Below are positions 10,918 to 20,217 of a stretch of DNA of 64,000 bases, in pieces. Source of the stretch: Actinomycetes bacterium (GTDB taxonomy: Bacteria; Actinomycetota; Actinomycetes; S36-B12; GCA-2699445); contig JAHZLH010000001.1 of NCBI GenBank assembly GCA_022599915.1, forward strand, positions 55,542-119,541, in the 5' to 3' direction. Under the pieces are notes generated by a model. That model ran no database searches, was not told where the DNA came from, and was given only the letters and a program-made list of their open reading frames with translations. Every line of letters starts with the position of its first letter. Position 1 is the stretch's first letter. The position numbers were made by a program, and so were the translations under genes.

Positions 10918-12429
10918 TCAGTTGTCGGCGCTGCACAACTGCTGGGCATAGCTTGAGACGGCTGCCGGTACGGGCAGCAGCCCGAGTCTGGTGCGCCGCT
11001 CCAAGAGGTCGGTCGGGTTCACCGCGCCCTCAAAGTCGCGCCCGAACTGAAGGCGCGCGGCAACTGTTGGGTCGACGGTGTCATCGCTGCTGTCACGTCC
11101 GGCCTGCCACACCGCGGCAGCCTCGCTGCCGTAACAGCGTCGTAGCACGTCGGGGATCTGGGCATCGGTAGCGCCATTGCTCGCTCCGACGAGTGGCAAC
11201 GTGGCGGTGGGACAGGGGTGATGAGAGATCTCGTCCACCACGTCTTGAGCCATTTGCCGGTAGGTGGTGAGTTTCCCGCCCACGATAGACAGCATTCGGC
11301 CATTACGACGCAGTAGTTGCTTGCGTGACAGGTCTGCGGAGTGACCGCCGGTCGGATCAGCAACAAGGGGCCGTAGTCCAGCAAACGCACCCAGACTGTC
11401 TGTGGCGTTTACGGGTTGCTGCAAAGCTCCCGACAGGATGTCCAGGATCCACTCGACATCCTCCTCGGGTGGCATGGGCACATCGACTATCCCGTCAGGA
11501 GAGGGTCGATCAGTGATGCCCACGTAGCTGACTCCTTCCGGTTGCGGGAGTGCGAACACAAAGCGGCTAGTGTGCCCCGGCACGGGCACGGTCAACGAAC
11601 CTCGACCCGCACCGACAAGTGCGGTGGGCATGACGACGTGGGTGCCGAGCGACGGTTCCAGGCTCAAGTCTTGATCGAACTCCCCGGCCCAGACTCCCGC
11701 TGCATTAACGATGGTGCCAGCCGAGATGGTGAACGTGTCGCCGTGGCGGTGATCACGCACAATAACCTCGCCGCTGTCAGTGTCCACGGCAGCGGCCTCG
11801 GCACCGAGCAGGATCTTCGCGCCGTAGCCAGCGGCTGTGCGTGCGATGGCAATGACGAGTCGAGCGTCGTCGATAAGTTGACATTCCCAGCCCACGGCAG
11901 CACCCCGAAGTCCGGTCTGGCGCAGCCCGGGAACCAGTTGTAGGGCTGTCTCCGCCGTCACGCGGCGTGGAGCAGGCAACACCGAGCGAGGGGTGCCCGC
12001 CGCGGCGCGCAGTACATTGCCGGCGCGGAAGCCGGCCATAGCGAGTCGAGCGGTGCGCCGATCTTCATCGAAATCTGGCACTACCTGCGGCAATGGCGCG
12101 ATCAGGTGTGGTGCGACCTGAGTGGCCAGCACAGACCGTTCCCGGGAACTTTCCAGTGCGACTCCGAGTTGCCCCTGAGCGAGATAGCGCAATCCGCCAT
12201 GGGCCAGTTTGCTGGACCATCGCGATGTCCCGAATGCCAGATCGTGCTTCTCCAGCAGGACCACGTCCAGCCCCCGTGCGGCTGCGTCCAATGCGACGCC
12301 CACGCCCGTAATGCCACCCCCAATCACCACAACGTCCACTTTCTGTGCAGACTGCCGATCCCGGTCCCGACGGGCGTCATTGAGTTGGGTCCGACGATCT
12401 AGCGGGGCAAAGGTGGGGTGGTTAGGCAT
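10918..12429 (-). CDS. glpD: Glycerol-3-phosphate dehydrogenase, FAD-dependent
   Basis: GlpD (503 residues) oxidises glycerol-3-phosphate to DHAP and passes electrons through FAD to the respiratory chain at the membrane face. The dinucleotide motif GGGITGVG is at 37-44, followed by LLEKHDLAFGTSRWSSKLAHGG-type sequence (flavin-binding GTSRWSSKLAHGG). VGGKLTTYRQMA is the second conserved FAD block, and a short DAO-C domain follows. The start overlaps the end of the TetR gene by 8 bp, so the two form one transcript. The TetR/glpD/flavoprotein layout resembles Mycobacterium tuberculosis Rv2249c-Rv2250c-Rv2251. Confidence 0.95.
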   Translation of the reverse strand: MPNHPTFAPLDRRTQLNDARRDRDRQSAQKVDVVVIGGGITGVGVALDAAARGLDVVLLEKHDLAFGTSRWSSKLAHGGLRYLAQGQLGVALESSRERSVLATQVAPHLIAPLPQVVPDFDEDRRTARLAMAGFRAGNVLRAAAGTPRSVLPAPRRVTAETALQLVPGLRQTGLRGAAVGWECQLIDDARLVIAIARTAAGYGAKILLGAEAAAVDTDSGEVIVRDHRHGDTFTISAGTIVNAAGVWAGEFDQDLSLEPSLGTHVVMPTALVGAGRGSLTVPVPGHTSRFVFALPQPEGVSYVGITDRPSPDGIVDVPMPPEEDVEWILDILSGALQQPVNATDSLGAFAGLRPLVADPTGGHSADLSRKQLLRRNGRMLSIVGGKLTTYRQMAQDVVDEISHHPCPTATLPLVGASNGATDAQIPDVLRRCYGSEAAAVWQAGRDSSDDTVDPTVAARLQFGRDFEGAVNPTDLLERRTRLGLLPVPAAVSSYAQQLCSADN

Positions 12430-13123
12430 GATCAGGTCCTTCTGTCGGGCGCAAGATGCCGTCGACTATCGCCGGCCATTCCTGCCACATGAGCTCCTCG
12501 CCGAGGTGCTGGCTGATCGCGGCCGCGGCAAAGACCCAACCTTGAGCGGACAGCACCACTCCATGGGCAAGTGCGGTGGGGTTGGTATCGCGAATACTGC
12601 CATCGCCCCCGCGACTGGCCATTCCCTCGATGAACAACGGCTCCAGTAGCTGGGCAGCCGCTCGCTGAGTTCGACCGAATCTTTCCACCATGAGCGGGGT
12701 CAAGGACTCGGGGTCGACCGCCAGAATCTGTTGCAGCACTGGATTGGTAGCGGCGCTATGGGTGGTTGCCGCAATGGTCATCACACACCGCTGCCGTGCC
12801 GTGCCCGTAGTGTCACCGGTGGCTCCCTGCGCTAGGACTTGAGCGAGCTCGACCGTCAGTACTTCTGCCAGTAGCCGTTCCAGGGAGTCAAACCGGCGGT
12901 AGACCGTCATCCGAGATACCTGCGCCACCCGGGCAACCTCAGCCAGTGTTGCTCGCCGAGGGCCGCGGGCCATCAGGACCTCGCGAGCCGCAGTCAAAAT
13001 GGGGTCATCCATCGCCCCGGCGTCATCTGGGGCTCGCCTCGTCAGCTCAGCCAGTGCGACTGAGGTAGTGCGGGGACCAGCAGACTTCAATGGGGTAGTA
13101 GAGCCATCGGATACGTGTGACAC
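12422..13123 (-). CDS. TetR-family transcriptional regulator
   Basis: A TetR regulator with the DNA-binding region DPILTAAREVL...RRATLAEVARVAQVSRMTVYRRF followed by a helical ligand-binding domain. It is upstream of, and overlaps, glpD, and is divergent from an AGPS-like flavoprotein, so it probably controls both. The start is uncertain. GTG 13123 (233 residues) lies inside an inverted-repeat operator; ATG 13012 (196 residues) begins right at the TetR domain and is also plausible, since neither has a strong ribosome site. The ligand may be a lipid or glycerol-related compound, by context only. Confidence 0.85.
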   Translation of the reverse strand: MSHVSDGSTTPLKSAGPRTTSVALAELTRRAPDDAGAMDDPILTAAREVLMARGPRRATLAEVARVAQVSRMTVYRRFDSLERLLAEVLTVELAQVLAQGATGDTTGTARQRCVMTIAATTHSAATNPVLQQILAVDPESLTPLMVERFGRTQRAAAQLLEPLFIEGMASRGGDGSIRDTNPTALAHGVVLSAQGWVFAAAAISQHLGEELMWQEWPAIVDGILRPTEGPDHA

Positions 13124-13142
13124 AATGAGTAAAAGTGTAACA
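13116..13142. promoter_or_regulatory. Probable TetR operator (inverted repeat)
   Basis: TGTGACAC at 13116-13123 and GTGTAACA at 13135-13142 form an inverted repeat with 7 of 8 matching pairs and an 11-bp centre. It lies in the gap between the divergent TetR gene and the flavoprotein gene. Such position and symmetry fit autoregulation plus control of both transcripts; binding is inferred. Confidence 0.6.
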
Positions 13143-13185
13143 GTTGTAGGGTTCACCAGCATCAGCACAGCGCGCAGGAGGCAGT

Positions 13186-14811
13186 ATGTCCGCACCCACT
13201 TTCGCCCGCTGGGGCACACCACCGCAGCCCGTCGAGTTGGCCGAGCCAGCCCAACGGTTCCTGAAGGACACCTTGGGTGTTGCGGAGCCTCGGGCCGCGG
13301 TTGAACTGCAGGACCTTGCGGTCTCCGAGTCGCGTCTGTCGGGTGAACAGTTTGCCGGGTTGATGCAGGTACTCGGAAATGCCGGCGTTTCCACGAGTGC
13401 TGGTGACCGACTGATGCACGTATCGGGCTGTTCCCTGGTGGACTACCTACAACTCCGGAATGGTGAGGCTGCCGTTCCGGATGCGGTCGTGCGACCGGAA
13501 TCGCACGACAGCGTTCACGAACTCTTGGGTTTCTGCTCGAACAACGCCATCCCGGTAGTGCCGTTTGGCGGCGGTACCTCAGTGGTGGGCGGGCTCAATC
13601 CTGATCGACATGGTCGGGAAGAAACACCCTGGATCTCGATCTCGCTGGAGCGGATGAACCGGCTACTCGACATCGATGAGATCTCGCAAACTGCGACCGT
13701 GCAGCCAGGCATCACCGGCCCCGAGTTGGAGGCGGTGCTGGCGCGGCGCGGCTTGACCCTGGGCCACATCCCGCAGTCATGGGAGCGGGCGAGTATTGGC
13801 GGCTATGTAGCGACCCGGTCGGCTGGTCAAACATCCACCGGATTCGGCCGAATCGACGACATGGTCGAGGCGCTACGGGTGGCGACGCCGGTGGGTGAGT
13901 TGGAGTTGGGGCATGGGCCCAAGAGCGCGGCTGGACCGGACCTAAGACAACTATTTATCGGCTCCGAAGGCGCTCTCGGCATCATCACTGAAATCACGCT
14001 GCGACTCCGCCGAACCGCCAAGGTGGTGAAATACGAGGGCTTCATGTTGCCAGGCTTCGGTGAGGGAGTCGCCGCCTTCCGAGATCTCGCTCAGACTCGG
14101 GCTACCGCTGACGTGATGCGGCTATCTGATGTCGATGAAACTGCCGCCACCATGCAGATGTCTGGACCACAGGGCTCGACGGCGGCAGTCGTGCAGCGCT
14201 ACCTCAACCTGCGTGGCGTCGGCGATGGTTCGCTGGCGATTCTGGGTTGGGAGGGATGGTCGCGGGACGCGGTCAACGGTCGTCGGCGAGCAGCCGCCCG
14301 CATCCTGCGGGGGCACGGAGCGGTATCGCTAGGCAGTTCGGTCGGTGCATCCTGGCGCCGCCATCGATTCGACGGGCCTTACCTGCGTGACGAACTGCTC
14401 GATCAGGGCTACCTAGCCGAAACGCTGGAAACCGCCTGCCATTGGCGGGATATCCCAGCGGTCTACGCCGGCGTGCGCGATGCCCTTGGTCGATCCCTCG
14501 CCGATCGAGGCAATGCTCCCTACGTGATGTGTCACGTGTCGCACGTCTACCAAACCGGCGGCTCGCTGTATTTCACGGTTCTGGTGCGCGCGGACGCAGA
14601 CCCGGTCGCGCAGTGGCAGATGGCTAAACGGGCTGCCACTGATGCGATGGTCAGACACGGCGGCACTATCACCCATCACCATGCGGTGGGCCGAGATCAT
14701 GCGCCCTGGATGGAAGCCGAGATTGGGCTAGAGGGAGTACGGCTGCTGCGCAGTATCAAGGCCTGCGTGGACCCGCAGCGAGTCATGAACCCAGGAGTGC
14801 TGCTCCCGTAA
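13186..14811 (+). CDS. FAD-binding oxidase, alkyl-DHAP synthase (AGPS)-like
   Basis: A 541-residue VAO/PCMH-type flavoprotein. The FAD-binding loop PFGGGTSVVGG is at 126-136, and SWERASIGGYVATRSAGQ-type sequence (ASIGGYVATRSAG) marks the AGPS subgroup. Near 496-505 is THHHAVGRDH, the conserved histidine block at the AGPS active site. Animal AGPS makes ether-lipid precursors from acyl-DHAP; whether this bacterial form does so, or oxidises another hydroxy acid, cannot be told from sequence. GGAGG lies 5 nt before ATG 13186. The glpD gene across the operator would supply DHAP. Confidence 0.88.
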   Translation: MSAPTFARWGTPPQPVELAEPAQRFLKDTLGVAEPRAAVELQDLAVSESRLSGEQFAGLMQVLGNAGVSTSAGDRLMHVSGCSLVDYLQLRNGEAAVPDAVVRPESHDSVHELLGFCSNNAIPVVPFGGGTSVVGGLNPDRHGREETPWISISLERMNRLLDIDEISQTATVQPGITGPELEAVLARRGLTLGHIPQSWERASIGGYVATRSAGQTSTGFGRIDDMVEALRVATPVGELELGHGPKSAAGPDLRQLFIGSEGALGIITEITLRLRRTAKVVKYEGFMLPGFGEGVAAFRDLAQTRATADVMRLSDVDETAATMQMSGPQGSTAAVVQRYLNLRGVGDGSLAILGWEGWSRDAVNGRRRAAARILRGHGAVSLGSSVGASWRRHRFDGPYLRDELLDQGYLAETLETACHWRDIPAVYAGVRDALGRSLADRGNAPYVMCHVSHVYQTGGSLYFTVLVRADADPVAQWQMAKRAATDAMVRHGGTITHHHAVGRDHAPWMEAEIGLEGVRLLRSIKACVDPQRVMNPGVLLP

Positions 14812-14829
14812 TGGACAGTTGGTAGCGAG

Positions 14830-15831
14830 CTAGCCGGTACCGGGCAGGACGGCTTGGCCGCCCTCAACCAGATTTACGACCAAGTTGATGTCGGCAAATC
14901 CAGCTGTATCCAGGGCTTCTCGCAATGTTTTGGACGAAGGTCGCGGGGCTGGTCCGAGCGCAGTCACTTCCATCTCGTGTTCCAACACTTCGTAGTCAAT
15001 GATTTTCCAACCGGCGTCGCGGGCCCAGTCATTCACCGTCGTGGCAGCTTCGTGTTCGGTGAGGGTGTCATCGACCAAGTTCGCGGTACTAATGCTTAGC
15101 GGTACCGCGATCGCCAACACGGTCAGCACCACGACAGCCAGCGTGCTGCCACTCAGATTACCCACCGGATGCCCGGATCTTTCAGCAACATCTCGCACTT
15201 GATAGATCAGCAGCACAATAGTGGCGGTGAAGATGATGGCAGTGACGTTGGTGAGAAAGAGCAGGGTGGCGCCCAGAGCATCGCCGTAGTTGCCGGCTTC
15301 AAACGTCAGTCCCACCACGGCCAGGGGTGGCACCAAGGAGATCGCGATGGCGACTCCGGGCAATGTGTCGGAGATGTCGGATCGAACCAAGGCGAAGGCG
15401 CCGACCGTACCAGTGGCCAATGCGGCGATGAGGTCGAGCAGTCGAGGACTAACTCGGGCGGTGATTTGACCGTTGTTCTCCACCAGCGATCCGACCGGAT
15501 CCAGCAATCCCGCCCCGTAGCCAACGGCGATGACCATCAGCGCCCCGCCGATGACAGTCGATAGTGACCGCAACATGCGATTGCGATCGGCCAGCACCAA
15601 GGCCAACGCAGTGCCCAGAATGGGGGTCATCAGCGGCGCCACGATCATGGCACCGATCACTACGGCGGTGGAATCACCGACGACACCAGCGGTAGCGATA
15701 ACGCCGGATAGCAGCAGCAGAATCCAATACGCGGAGTATTTCTTGCTGGAGTCCTTGCCGTAGGACAGCAGGACACCGTTCGACATGCGCTCGATATCGT
15801 CGTCAATAACTGTCGGTCGGGTCACAGCCAC
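14830..15831 (-). CDS. DUF389 family membrane protein
   Basis: About 333 residues. The core has the DUF389 signature STAVVIGAMIVAPLMTPILG and several further membrane helices (VSPRLLDLIAALATGTVGAFALV, GVAIAISLVPPLAVVGL), then a soluble C-terminal domain of about 90 residues. The function of the family is not established. The start is set at GTG 15831 or the nearby GTG 15825, both just after AAAGG; upstream sequence in this frame belongs to the region opposite thyX. TAGTCT near 15860 on the minus strand could be its -10 box. A second DUF389 protein is encoded at 44213. Confidence 0.85.
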   Translation of the reverse strand: MAVTRPTVIDDDIERMSNGVLLSYGKDSSKKYSAYWILLLLSGVIATAGVVGDSTAVVIGAMIVAPLMTPILGTALALVLADRNRMLRSLSTVIGGALMVIAVGYGAGLLDPVGSLVENNGQITARVSPRLLDLIAALATGTVGAFALVRSDISDTLPGVAIAISLVPPLAVVGLTFEAGNYGDALGATLLFLTNVTAIIFTATIVLLIYQVRDVAERSGHPVGNLSGSTLAVVVLTVLAIAVPLSISTANLVDDTLTEHEAATTVNDWARDAGWKIIDYEVLEHEMEVTALGPAPRPSSKTLREALDTAGFADINLVVNLVEGGQAVLPGTG

Positions 15832-15972
15832 CTGCCTTTCGGTCCTAGGCGCCGCGAATAGACTAGGCCCTTCTGAGGTGGGATTCCCGTTGTATGGCCA
15901 CCACGCCGGGAAGACCTGATGCCCGGCCCTATCGGGCCCGCGGGTTAGCCTGTTGCAGCGAAAGGATCCGCT

Positions 15973-16701
15973 ATGACCGACACCCGTCCAGCCGTGAAGT
16001 TCCGCAGCGATATGAGCGTGGAACTTATCAAGGCCAACGCTGCCGACTCTGATGTGATTTGGGCTGCCCGGGTATCCACGAAGGGTGAGTCGTCGCTCGA
16101 TGACGTCACCGGGGACCCAGAGCGTTCCAAAGGGCTGATCAACTACCTGATGCGGGATCGGCATGGCACACCGTTTGAGCACAACTCACTCACGTACTTT
16201 GTCTCGGCGCCGATCTTTGTCTTCCGGGAGTTCATGCGGCATCGCATCGCCTCCTACAACGAAGAAAGCGCCCGCTATCGCGAGTTGGAGCCGGTGTTCT
16301 ACGTGCCGGGGCCGGAGCGCAATCTGGTGCAACAGGGCAAGCCAGGTGCGTATGAATTCGTTCCGGGCACTGCGCAGCAGCATCGACTCGTGACCGAGCA
16401 AACCATCGCTGCGTGTGAAGCCGCGTACGCCGCCTACCAGGAAATGCTTTCCGCCGGCGTTGCCCGTGAGGTGGCACGAGGCGTGCTGCCGGTAGCCACG
16501 TATTCCTCGATGTACGTGACGCTGAACTCTCGATCGTTGATGAACTTTCTGTCCCTGCGCACCAAGCGGGAAGATTCTACGTTCCCCTCGTTCCCGCAGC
16601 GGGAGATCGAGATGGTGGCTGATTTGATGGAAGAGCAGTGGCGGGAACTCATGCCATTGACCCACGCTTCATTTGAAGCGAACGGTCGCGTCGCTCCTTG
16701 A
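15973..16701 (+). CDS. thyX: FAD-dependent thymidylate synthase
   Basis: ThyX (242 residues) methylates dUMP to dTMP using methylene-THF, FAD and NADPH. The ThyX motif RHRIASYNEESARY is at 89-102. RDRHGTPFEHN and the C-terminal SLMNFLSLRTK...PQREI are other family blocks. AAAGGA lies upstream of ATG 15973, with TAGCCT at 15946-15951 as a candidate -10 box. It precedes dapA as in other actinobacteria. Confidence 0.97.
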   Translation: MTDTRPAVKFRSDMSVELIKANAADSDVIWAARVSTKGESSLDDVTGDPERSKGLINYLMRDRHGTPFEHNSLTYFVSAPIFVFREFMRHRIASYNEESARYRELEPVFYVPGPERNLVQQGKPGAYEFVPGTAQQHRLVTEQTIAACEAAYAAYQEMLSAGVAREVARGVLPVATYSSMYVTLNSRSLMNFLSLRTKREDSTFPSFPQREIEMVADLMEEQWRELMPLTHASFEANGRVAP

Positions 16702-16708
16702 TTCTGAG

Positions 16709-17599
16709 ATGAACCAACGTCAAGCCGGATGGTATCCGGATCCCGATCAGCCGGATCGGATGCGGTACTGGTCCGGTGCCGAGTGGACCGATCAGGTGTC
16801 GCCAGCGGAGCTGCCGGAGGACCCGGTGGTGCCGGACACCCCGCAGGAACTAGTGGACGGTCCGCCCGAGGGAGCCATTCCACCGCCGCCGCCACCCATC
16901 GAGCCCGAGATACCGCCACCGCCGTTCAGTGCGGCGCAACAGCAACAGCAACAGGGACAGCCGGCCGCGGCCTCTTCGGCAGCTGGCGCAGCCAGACCGG
17001 TGGCTGCGGGGGAGAAAGTAGGTCCTGATGGTCAGGTGCTGGCCGATTTCGCTCGTCGTGCGGGGGGCTGGTTGTTGGACTGGCTCATTGTCACGGCAAT
17101 CGCGGGGTTCTTGGCCTTGATCGTCGTGGCCGCGACCGTCGGCTTCGACGGCATCGTCGACCGGCAAGCGTGGTCGGCACTGCTGACCAAAGTGGAAGCA
17201 GATCCGGGGTACCAACCCAGCAATGCCGAGGTAGAAGCGCTGGTAGGACCAGGTTTGGGCGCCGCAGTGCTGTGGACCGTGGGGCTATGGCTGTTGTGCA
17301 GTTTCTTCAACGGCGTCTTGGTGCTGTCCGGGTCGGGCCAAACCATCGGTGACCGGATGGTGCAGATTCGCAAGGTGCGGCGGGGTCGCCGAGTGCCGGG
17401 TCTCGGCTCGGCGCTGCTGCGGTGGCTTATCCCGATAGTCTTATTGTTGCTAGCGCCATTTACCTGCCTGCTCAGCTTGCTGTTGTGGGGGGCTTGCCAC
17501 CTCTGGCCGGTGTGGGATTCCCGGCGACGAACGTGGCAGGACGCCGCAGCGGGTACGGTGGTGGAGCGAGCAGATCTGATTGGACCCCCGGCACGATGA
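16709..17599 (+). CDS. DUF2510 and RDD-domain membrane protein
   Basis: About 296 residues. Residues 1-30 (AGWYPDPDQPDRMRYWSGAEW) are a DUF2510 module. A low-complexity stretch rich in Pro, Glu and Gln, with a run of seven Gln, follows to about residue 90. The rest is an RDD transmembrane domain starting FARRAGGWLLDWLI with the R, D, D signature residues and ending SRRRTWQDAAAGT. RDD proteins are membrane proteins of mostly unknown role. The start is ATG 16709, giving a clean DUF2510 N-terminus. Its TGA overlaps the dapA ATG. Confidence 0.85.
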   Translation: MNQRQAGWYPDPDQPDRMRYWSGAEWTDQVSPAELPEDPVVPDTPQELVDGPPEGAIPPPPPPIEPEIPPPPFSAAQQQQQQGQPAAASSAAGAARPVAAGEKVGPDGQVLADFARRAGGWLLDWLIVTAIAGFLALIVVAATVGFDGIVDRQAWSALLTKVEADPGYQPSNAEVEALVGPGLGAAVLWTVGLWLLCSFFNGVLVLSGSGQTIGDRMVQIRKVRRGRRVPGLGSALLRWLIPIVLLLLAPFTCLLSLLLWGACHLWPVWDSRRRTWQDAAAGTVVERADLIGPPAR

Positions 17600-18498
17600 A
17601 CCGTGAAACAGACCCGGCCCCCTTCGGCCACGTGCTCACCGCCATGGTGACCCCCTTTGCCTCCGACGGCAAACTTGATCTCGCGGCAGTTGCTGAGTTG
17701 GCGAATGATCTTGTGGACCTCGGCAACGACGGACTAATTGTTAATGGCACCACCGGTGAATCGCCCACCACCACTGATGACGAGAAACAGGCGCTAGTGG
17801 CGGAAGTCGTCGCCGCCGTAGGTGACCGCGCCAGAGTGATCGCCGGGGTGGGAACCAACGACACTATTCATAGCCAGGAACTCGCTCGCGCCGCGGCCGC
17901 AGCAGGTGCTCACGGAGCGCTCGTGGTGACCCCGTACTACAACAAACCGCCGCAAGCCGGCCTGCTGCATCATTTTCAGCAGGTTGCGGACACCACCGAA
18001 CTGCCAGTGATGTTGTACGACATTCCCGGCCGCTCGGGAGTAGCCATCGAGCACGACACCCTGCTGCGGTTGGCCGAGCACCCGCGCATCGTGGCCAATA
18101 AGGATGCCAAAGGCGATGTCTTTGCCGCACAACGAGTGATAGCGGAAGCCGACTTGGCCTACTACTCCGGTGACGATGCCCTCGTCTTGCCACTACTGAG
18201 TGTCGGGGCAGTCGGAGTGGTCAGCGTCGTCGGGCATCTGGTGGCCGACCGACTGGCTGCCATGATCGCTGCCTTTCAGGCCGGTGAACTGGCGGAGGCT
18301 CGTATCGCTAGCCACCAGCTGGTCCCAGTCATTGTCGGAATCATGGACCGGATGCAGGGCGCTGTCGCAGTCAAAGCAGCGTTAGACATGTTGGAGCGTA
18401 GCGGTGGCGGGGTGCTGCGTTCGCCATTACTGGCCGCCGACAAGTGGCAACAAGAGCAACTGCGCCAAGACCTGCGACTCGGCGGTTTCGAACTGTGA
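17596..18498 (+). CDS. dapA: 4-hydroxy-tetrahydrodipicolinate synthase
   Basis: DapA (300 residues) condenses pyruvate with aspartate semialdehyde at the first step of diaminopimelate/lysine synthesis. NGTTGE at 50-55 and YYNKPPQ at 114-120 are family motifs. Tyr141 in LYDIPGRS and Lys169 in ANKDAKGD are the catalytic tyrosine and Schiff-base lysine. ATG 17596 overlaps the previous stop (ATGA), and the end overlaps the rnj GTG by 4 bp. Confidence 0.96.
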   Translation: MNRETDPAPFGHVLTAMVTPFASDGKLDLAAVAELANDLVDLGNDGLIVNGTTGESPTTTDDEKQALVAEVVAAVGDRARVIAGVGTNDTIHSQELARAAAAAGAHGALVVTPYYNKPPQAGLLHHFQQVADTTELPVMLYDIPGRSGVAIEHDTLLRLAEHPRIVANKDAKGDVFAAQRVIAEADLAYYSGDDALVLPLLSVGAVGVVSVVGHLVADRLAAMIAAFQAGELAEARIASHQLVPVIVGIMDRMQGAVAVKAALDMLERSGGGVLRSPLLAADKWQQEQLRQDLRLGGFEL

Positions 18499-20162
18499 AC
18501 GCCGCACCACCGGACTTGCCAGCGAACGGAGTCCGCACGATCGCGCTCGGTGGGCTGGGTGCCATCGGCAGAAATATGACTGTGTTCGAATACGACGGTC
18601 GACTGTTGATCGTCGATTGCGGGGTTCTCTTCCCCGAAGATGAACAGCCCGGCGTGGACCTGATCCTGCCGGACTTTTCCTACCTCGAAGACCGCTGGCA
18701 AGATATCGAAGCCTTGGTGCTGACTCATGGGCACGAAGACCACATCGGTGCGGTGCCCTACCTATTGCGTTCCCGGCAAGATATCCCGATCTATGGGTCG
18801 CAGCTAACGCTGGCGCTGCTTGCCGCCAAGTTGCGGGAGCATCGAATTCCTGGGGACTTGCACGAAGTGGCAGCAGGTGAGCAGGCGGAGGTCGGCTCGT
18901 TCTCGCTGGAGTTCTTTGCCGTCACGCACTCCATTCCCGACGCGCTCGCGGTGGGCATCGTGGTTGGTGGTCAGCGACTGGTTCATACCGGTGACTTCAA
19001 ACTGGATCAGTTGCCGCTGGACGGCCGGGTTACTGACCTGCCGGGGTTAGCTCGGCTCGGCAGTGACGGTGTCGACCTGCTGCTCGTCGATTCCACTAAT
19101 GCGGAAGTGCCGGGGTATCTGACCAGCGAACGAGATATTGCCGAGGTGCTGGACCGAGTTTTTGCCAACGCTCGCGGCCGGATCATCGTGGCGTCGTTTG
19201 CCTCTCACATTCACCGGGTGCAGCAGGTGTTAGACGCGGCAGTAGTTCACGACCGGCGGGTGGCATTCGTGGGTCGCTCCATGGTGCGCAATATGAACGT
19301 GGCGCGAGATCTGGGTTATCTGAACGTGCCTGGCGGCACTCTGGTCAGATCAGAGTCGCTACCGGATCTTCCTGACGATGAAGCGGTCTTGGTCTGCACC
19401 GGTTCCCAGGGCGAGCCGATGGCCGTGTTGTCGCGGATCGCCAACCGTAATCATAAGATTGAAGTGGGCGAAGGCGACACCGTCGTGCTGGCCTCATCGA
19501 TGATTCCCGGCAACGAAAATGCCGTCAACCGAGTAATCAATGGGTTGACCCAGCAGGGTGCGACGGTGGTGCATCAGGGCAATGCCCGGGTGCACGTGTC
19601 GGGACATGCATCAGCAGGGGAGTTGCTCACCTTTTACAACATCGTACGGCCGCGCAACGTCATGCCGGTTCACGGCGAATGGCGTCATCTGCACGCCAAC
19701 GCCGCGTTGGCGCAACTGACCGGGGTGCCGTGGGACAACATCGTGTTGGCGGAAAACGGTTCAGTAGTGGACCTGGTAGATGGCCAGGTGCAGATTACGG
19801 GTCAGATCCCGGTGGGTTTTGTCTACGTGGACGGCTCCAGCGTGGGTGATATCACCGAAAGCCAGTTGAAGGATCGGCGGATTCTGGGCGATGAAGGGTT
19901 CATTTCCGTCTTCGTGGTGGTCGACACCAACAGTGGCAAAGTCGTGGCGGAGCCGGAAATCCACGAACGTGGCTTCGCTGATGACGATGACATCTTCAAT
20001 GAGGTGCGGCCGCTGATCAAGACTGCGCTGGAAGACGCACTGGCGGGTAAGACCAAGGAAACTCGGCAACTACAGCAGGTAGTCCGACGAACTGTCGGTC
20101 AGTGGGTGTCTCGCAGCCATCGCCGTCGGCCGATGATTCTGCCGGTGGTCGTGGAGGTCTGA
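18495..20162 (+). CDS. rnj: Ribonuclease J
   Basis: A 555-residue metallo-beta-lactamase/beta-CASP nuclease that cuts and trims RNA from the 5' end. The zinc-binding HGHEDH block is at 78-83. VHVSGHASAGEL and MPVHGEWRHL are the beta-CASP motifs, and a C-terminal domain follows. GTG 18495 overlaps the dapA stop by 4 bp. Adjacent dapA-rnj-ftsK order is typical of actinobacteria. Confidence 0.95.
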   Translation: MNAAPPDLPANGVRTIALGGLGAIGRNMTVFEYDGRLLIVDCGVLFPEDEQPGVDLILPDFSYLEDRWQDIEALVLTHGHEDHIGAVPYLLRSRQDIPIYGSQLTLALLAAKLREHRIPGDLHEVAAGEQAEVGSFSLEFFAVTHSIPDALAVGIVVGGQRLVHTGDFKLDQLPLDGRVTDLPGLARLGSDGVDLLLVDSTNAEVPGYLTSERDIAEVLDRVFANARGRIIVASFASHIHRVQQVLDAAVVHDRRVAFVGRSMVRNMNVARDLGYLNVPGGTLVRSESLPDLPDDEAVLVCTGSQGEPMAVLSRIANRNHKIEVGEGDTVVLASSMIPGNENAVNRVINGLTQQGATVVHQGNARVHVSGHASAGELLTFYNIVRPRNVMPVHGEWRHLHANAALAQLTGVPWDNIVLAENGSVVDLVDGQVQITGQIPVGFVYVDGSSVGDITESQLKDRRILGDEGFISVFVVVDTNSGKVVAEPEIHERGFADDDDIFNEVRPLIKTALEDALAGKTKETRQLQQVVRRTVGQWVSRSHRRRPMILPVVVEV

Positions 20163-20188
20163 GCCCTGTCGCGTTTCGGTTCCGGGCG

Positions 20189-20211
20189 CTGTCGGTCCGG
20201 CCGGTTAGAGT
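20189..20211 (+). promoter_or_regulatory. ftsK promoter resembling the PafBC (RecA-NDp) DNA-damage motif
   Basis: CTGTCGGTC at 20189-20197, eight bases, then TAGAGT at 20206-20211. The actinobacterial RecA-NDp motif is TTGTCRGTG-N8-TANNNT; here seven of nine -35 bases match and the spacing is exact. The -10 box ends six bases before the ftsK ATG, so the transcript is probably leaderless. Assignment to PafBC is inferred. Confidence 0.5.
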
Positions 20212-20217
20212 CGGGCC

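Noticed and set aside
15832..16182. Upstream extension of the DUF389 frame.
   Set aside because: It lies antisense to thyX and its promoter and has no DUF389 similarity.
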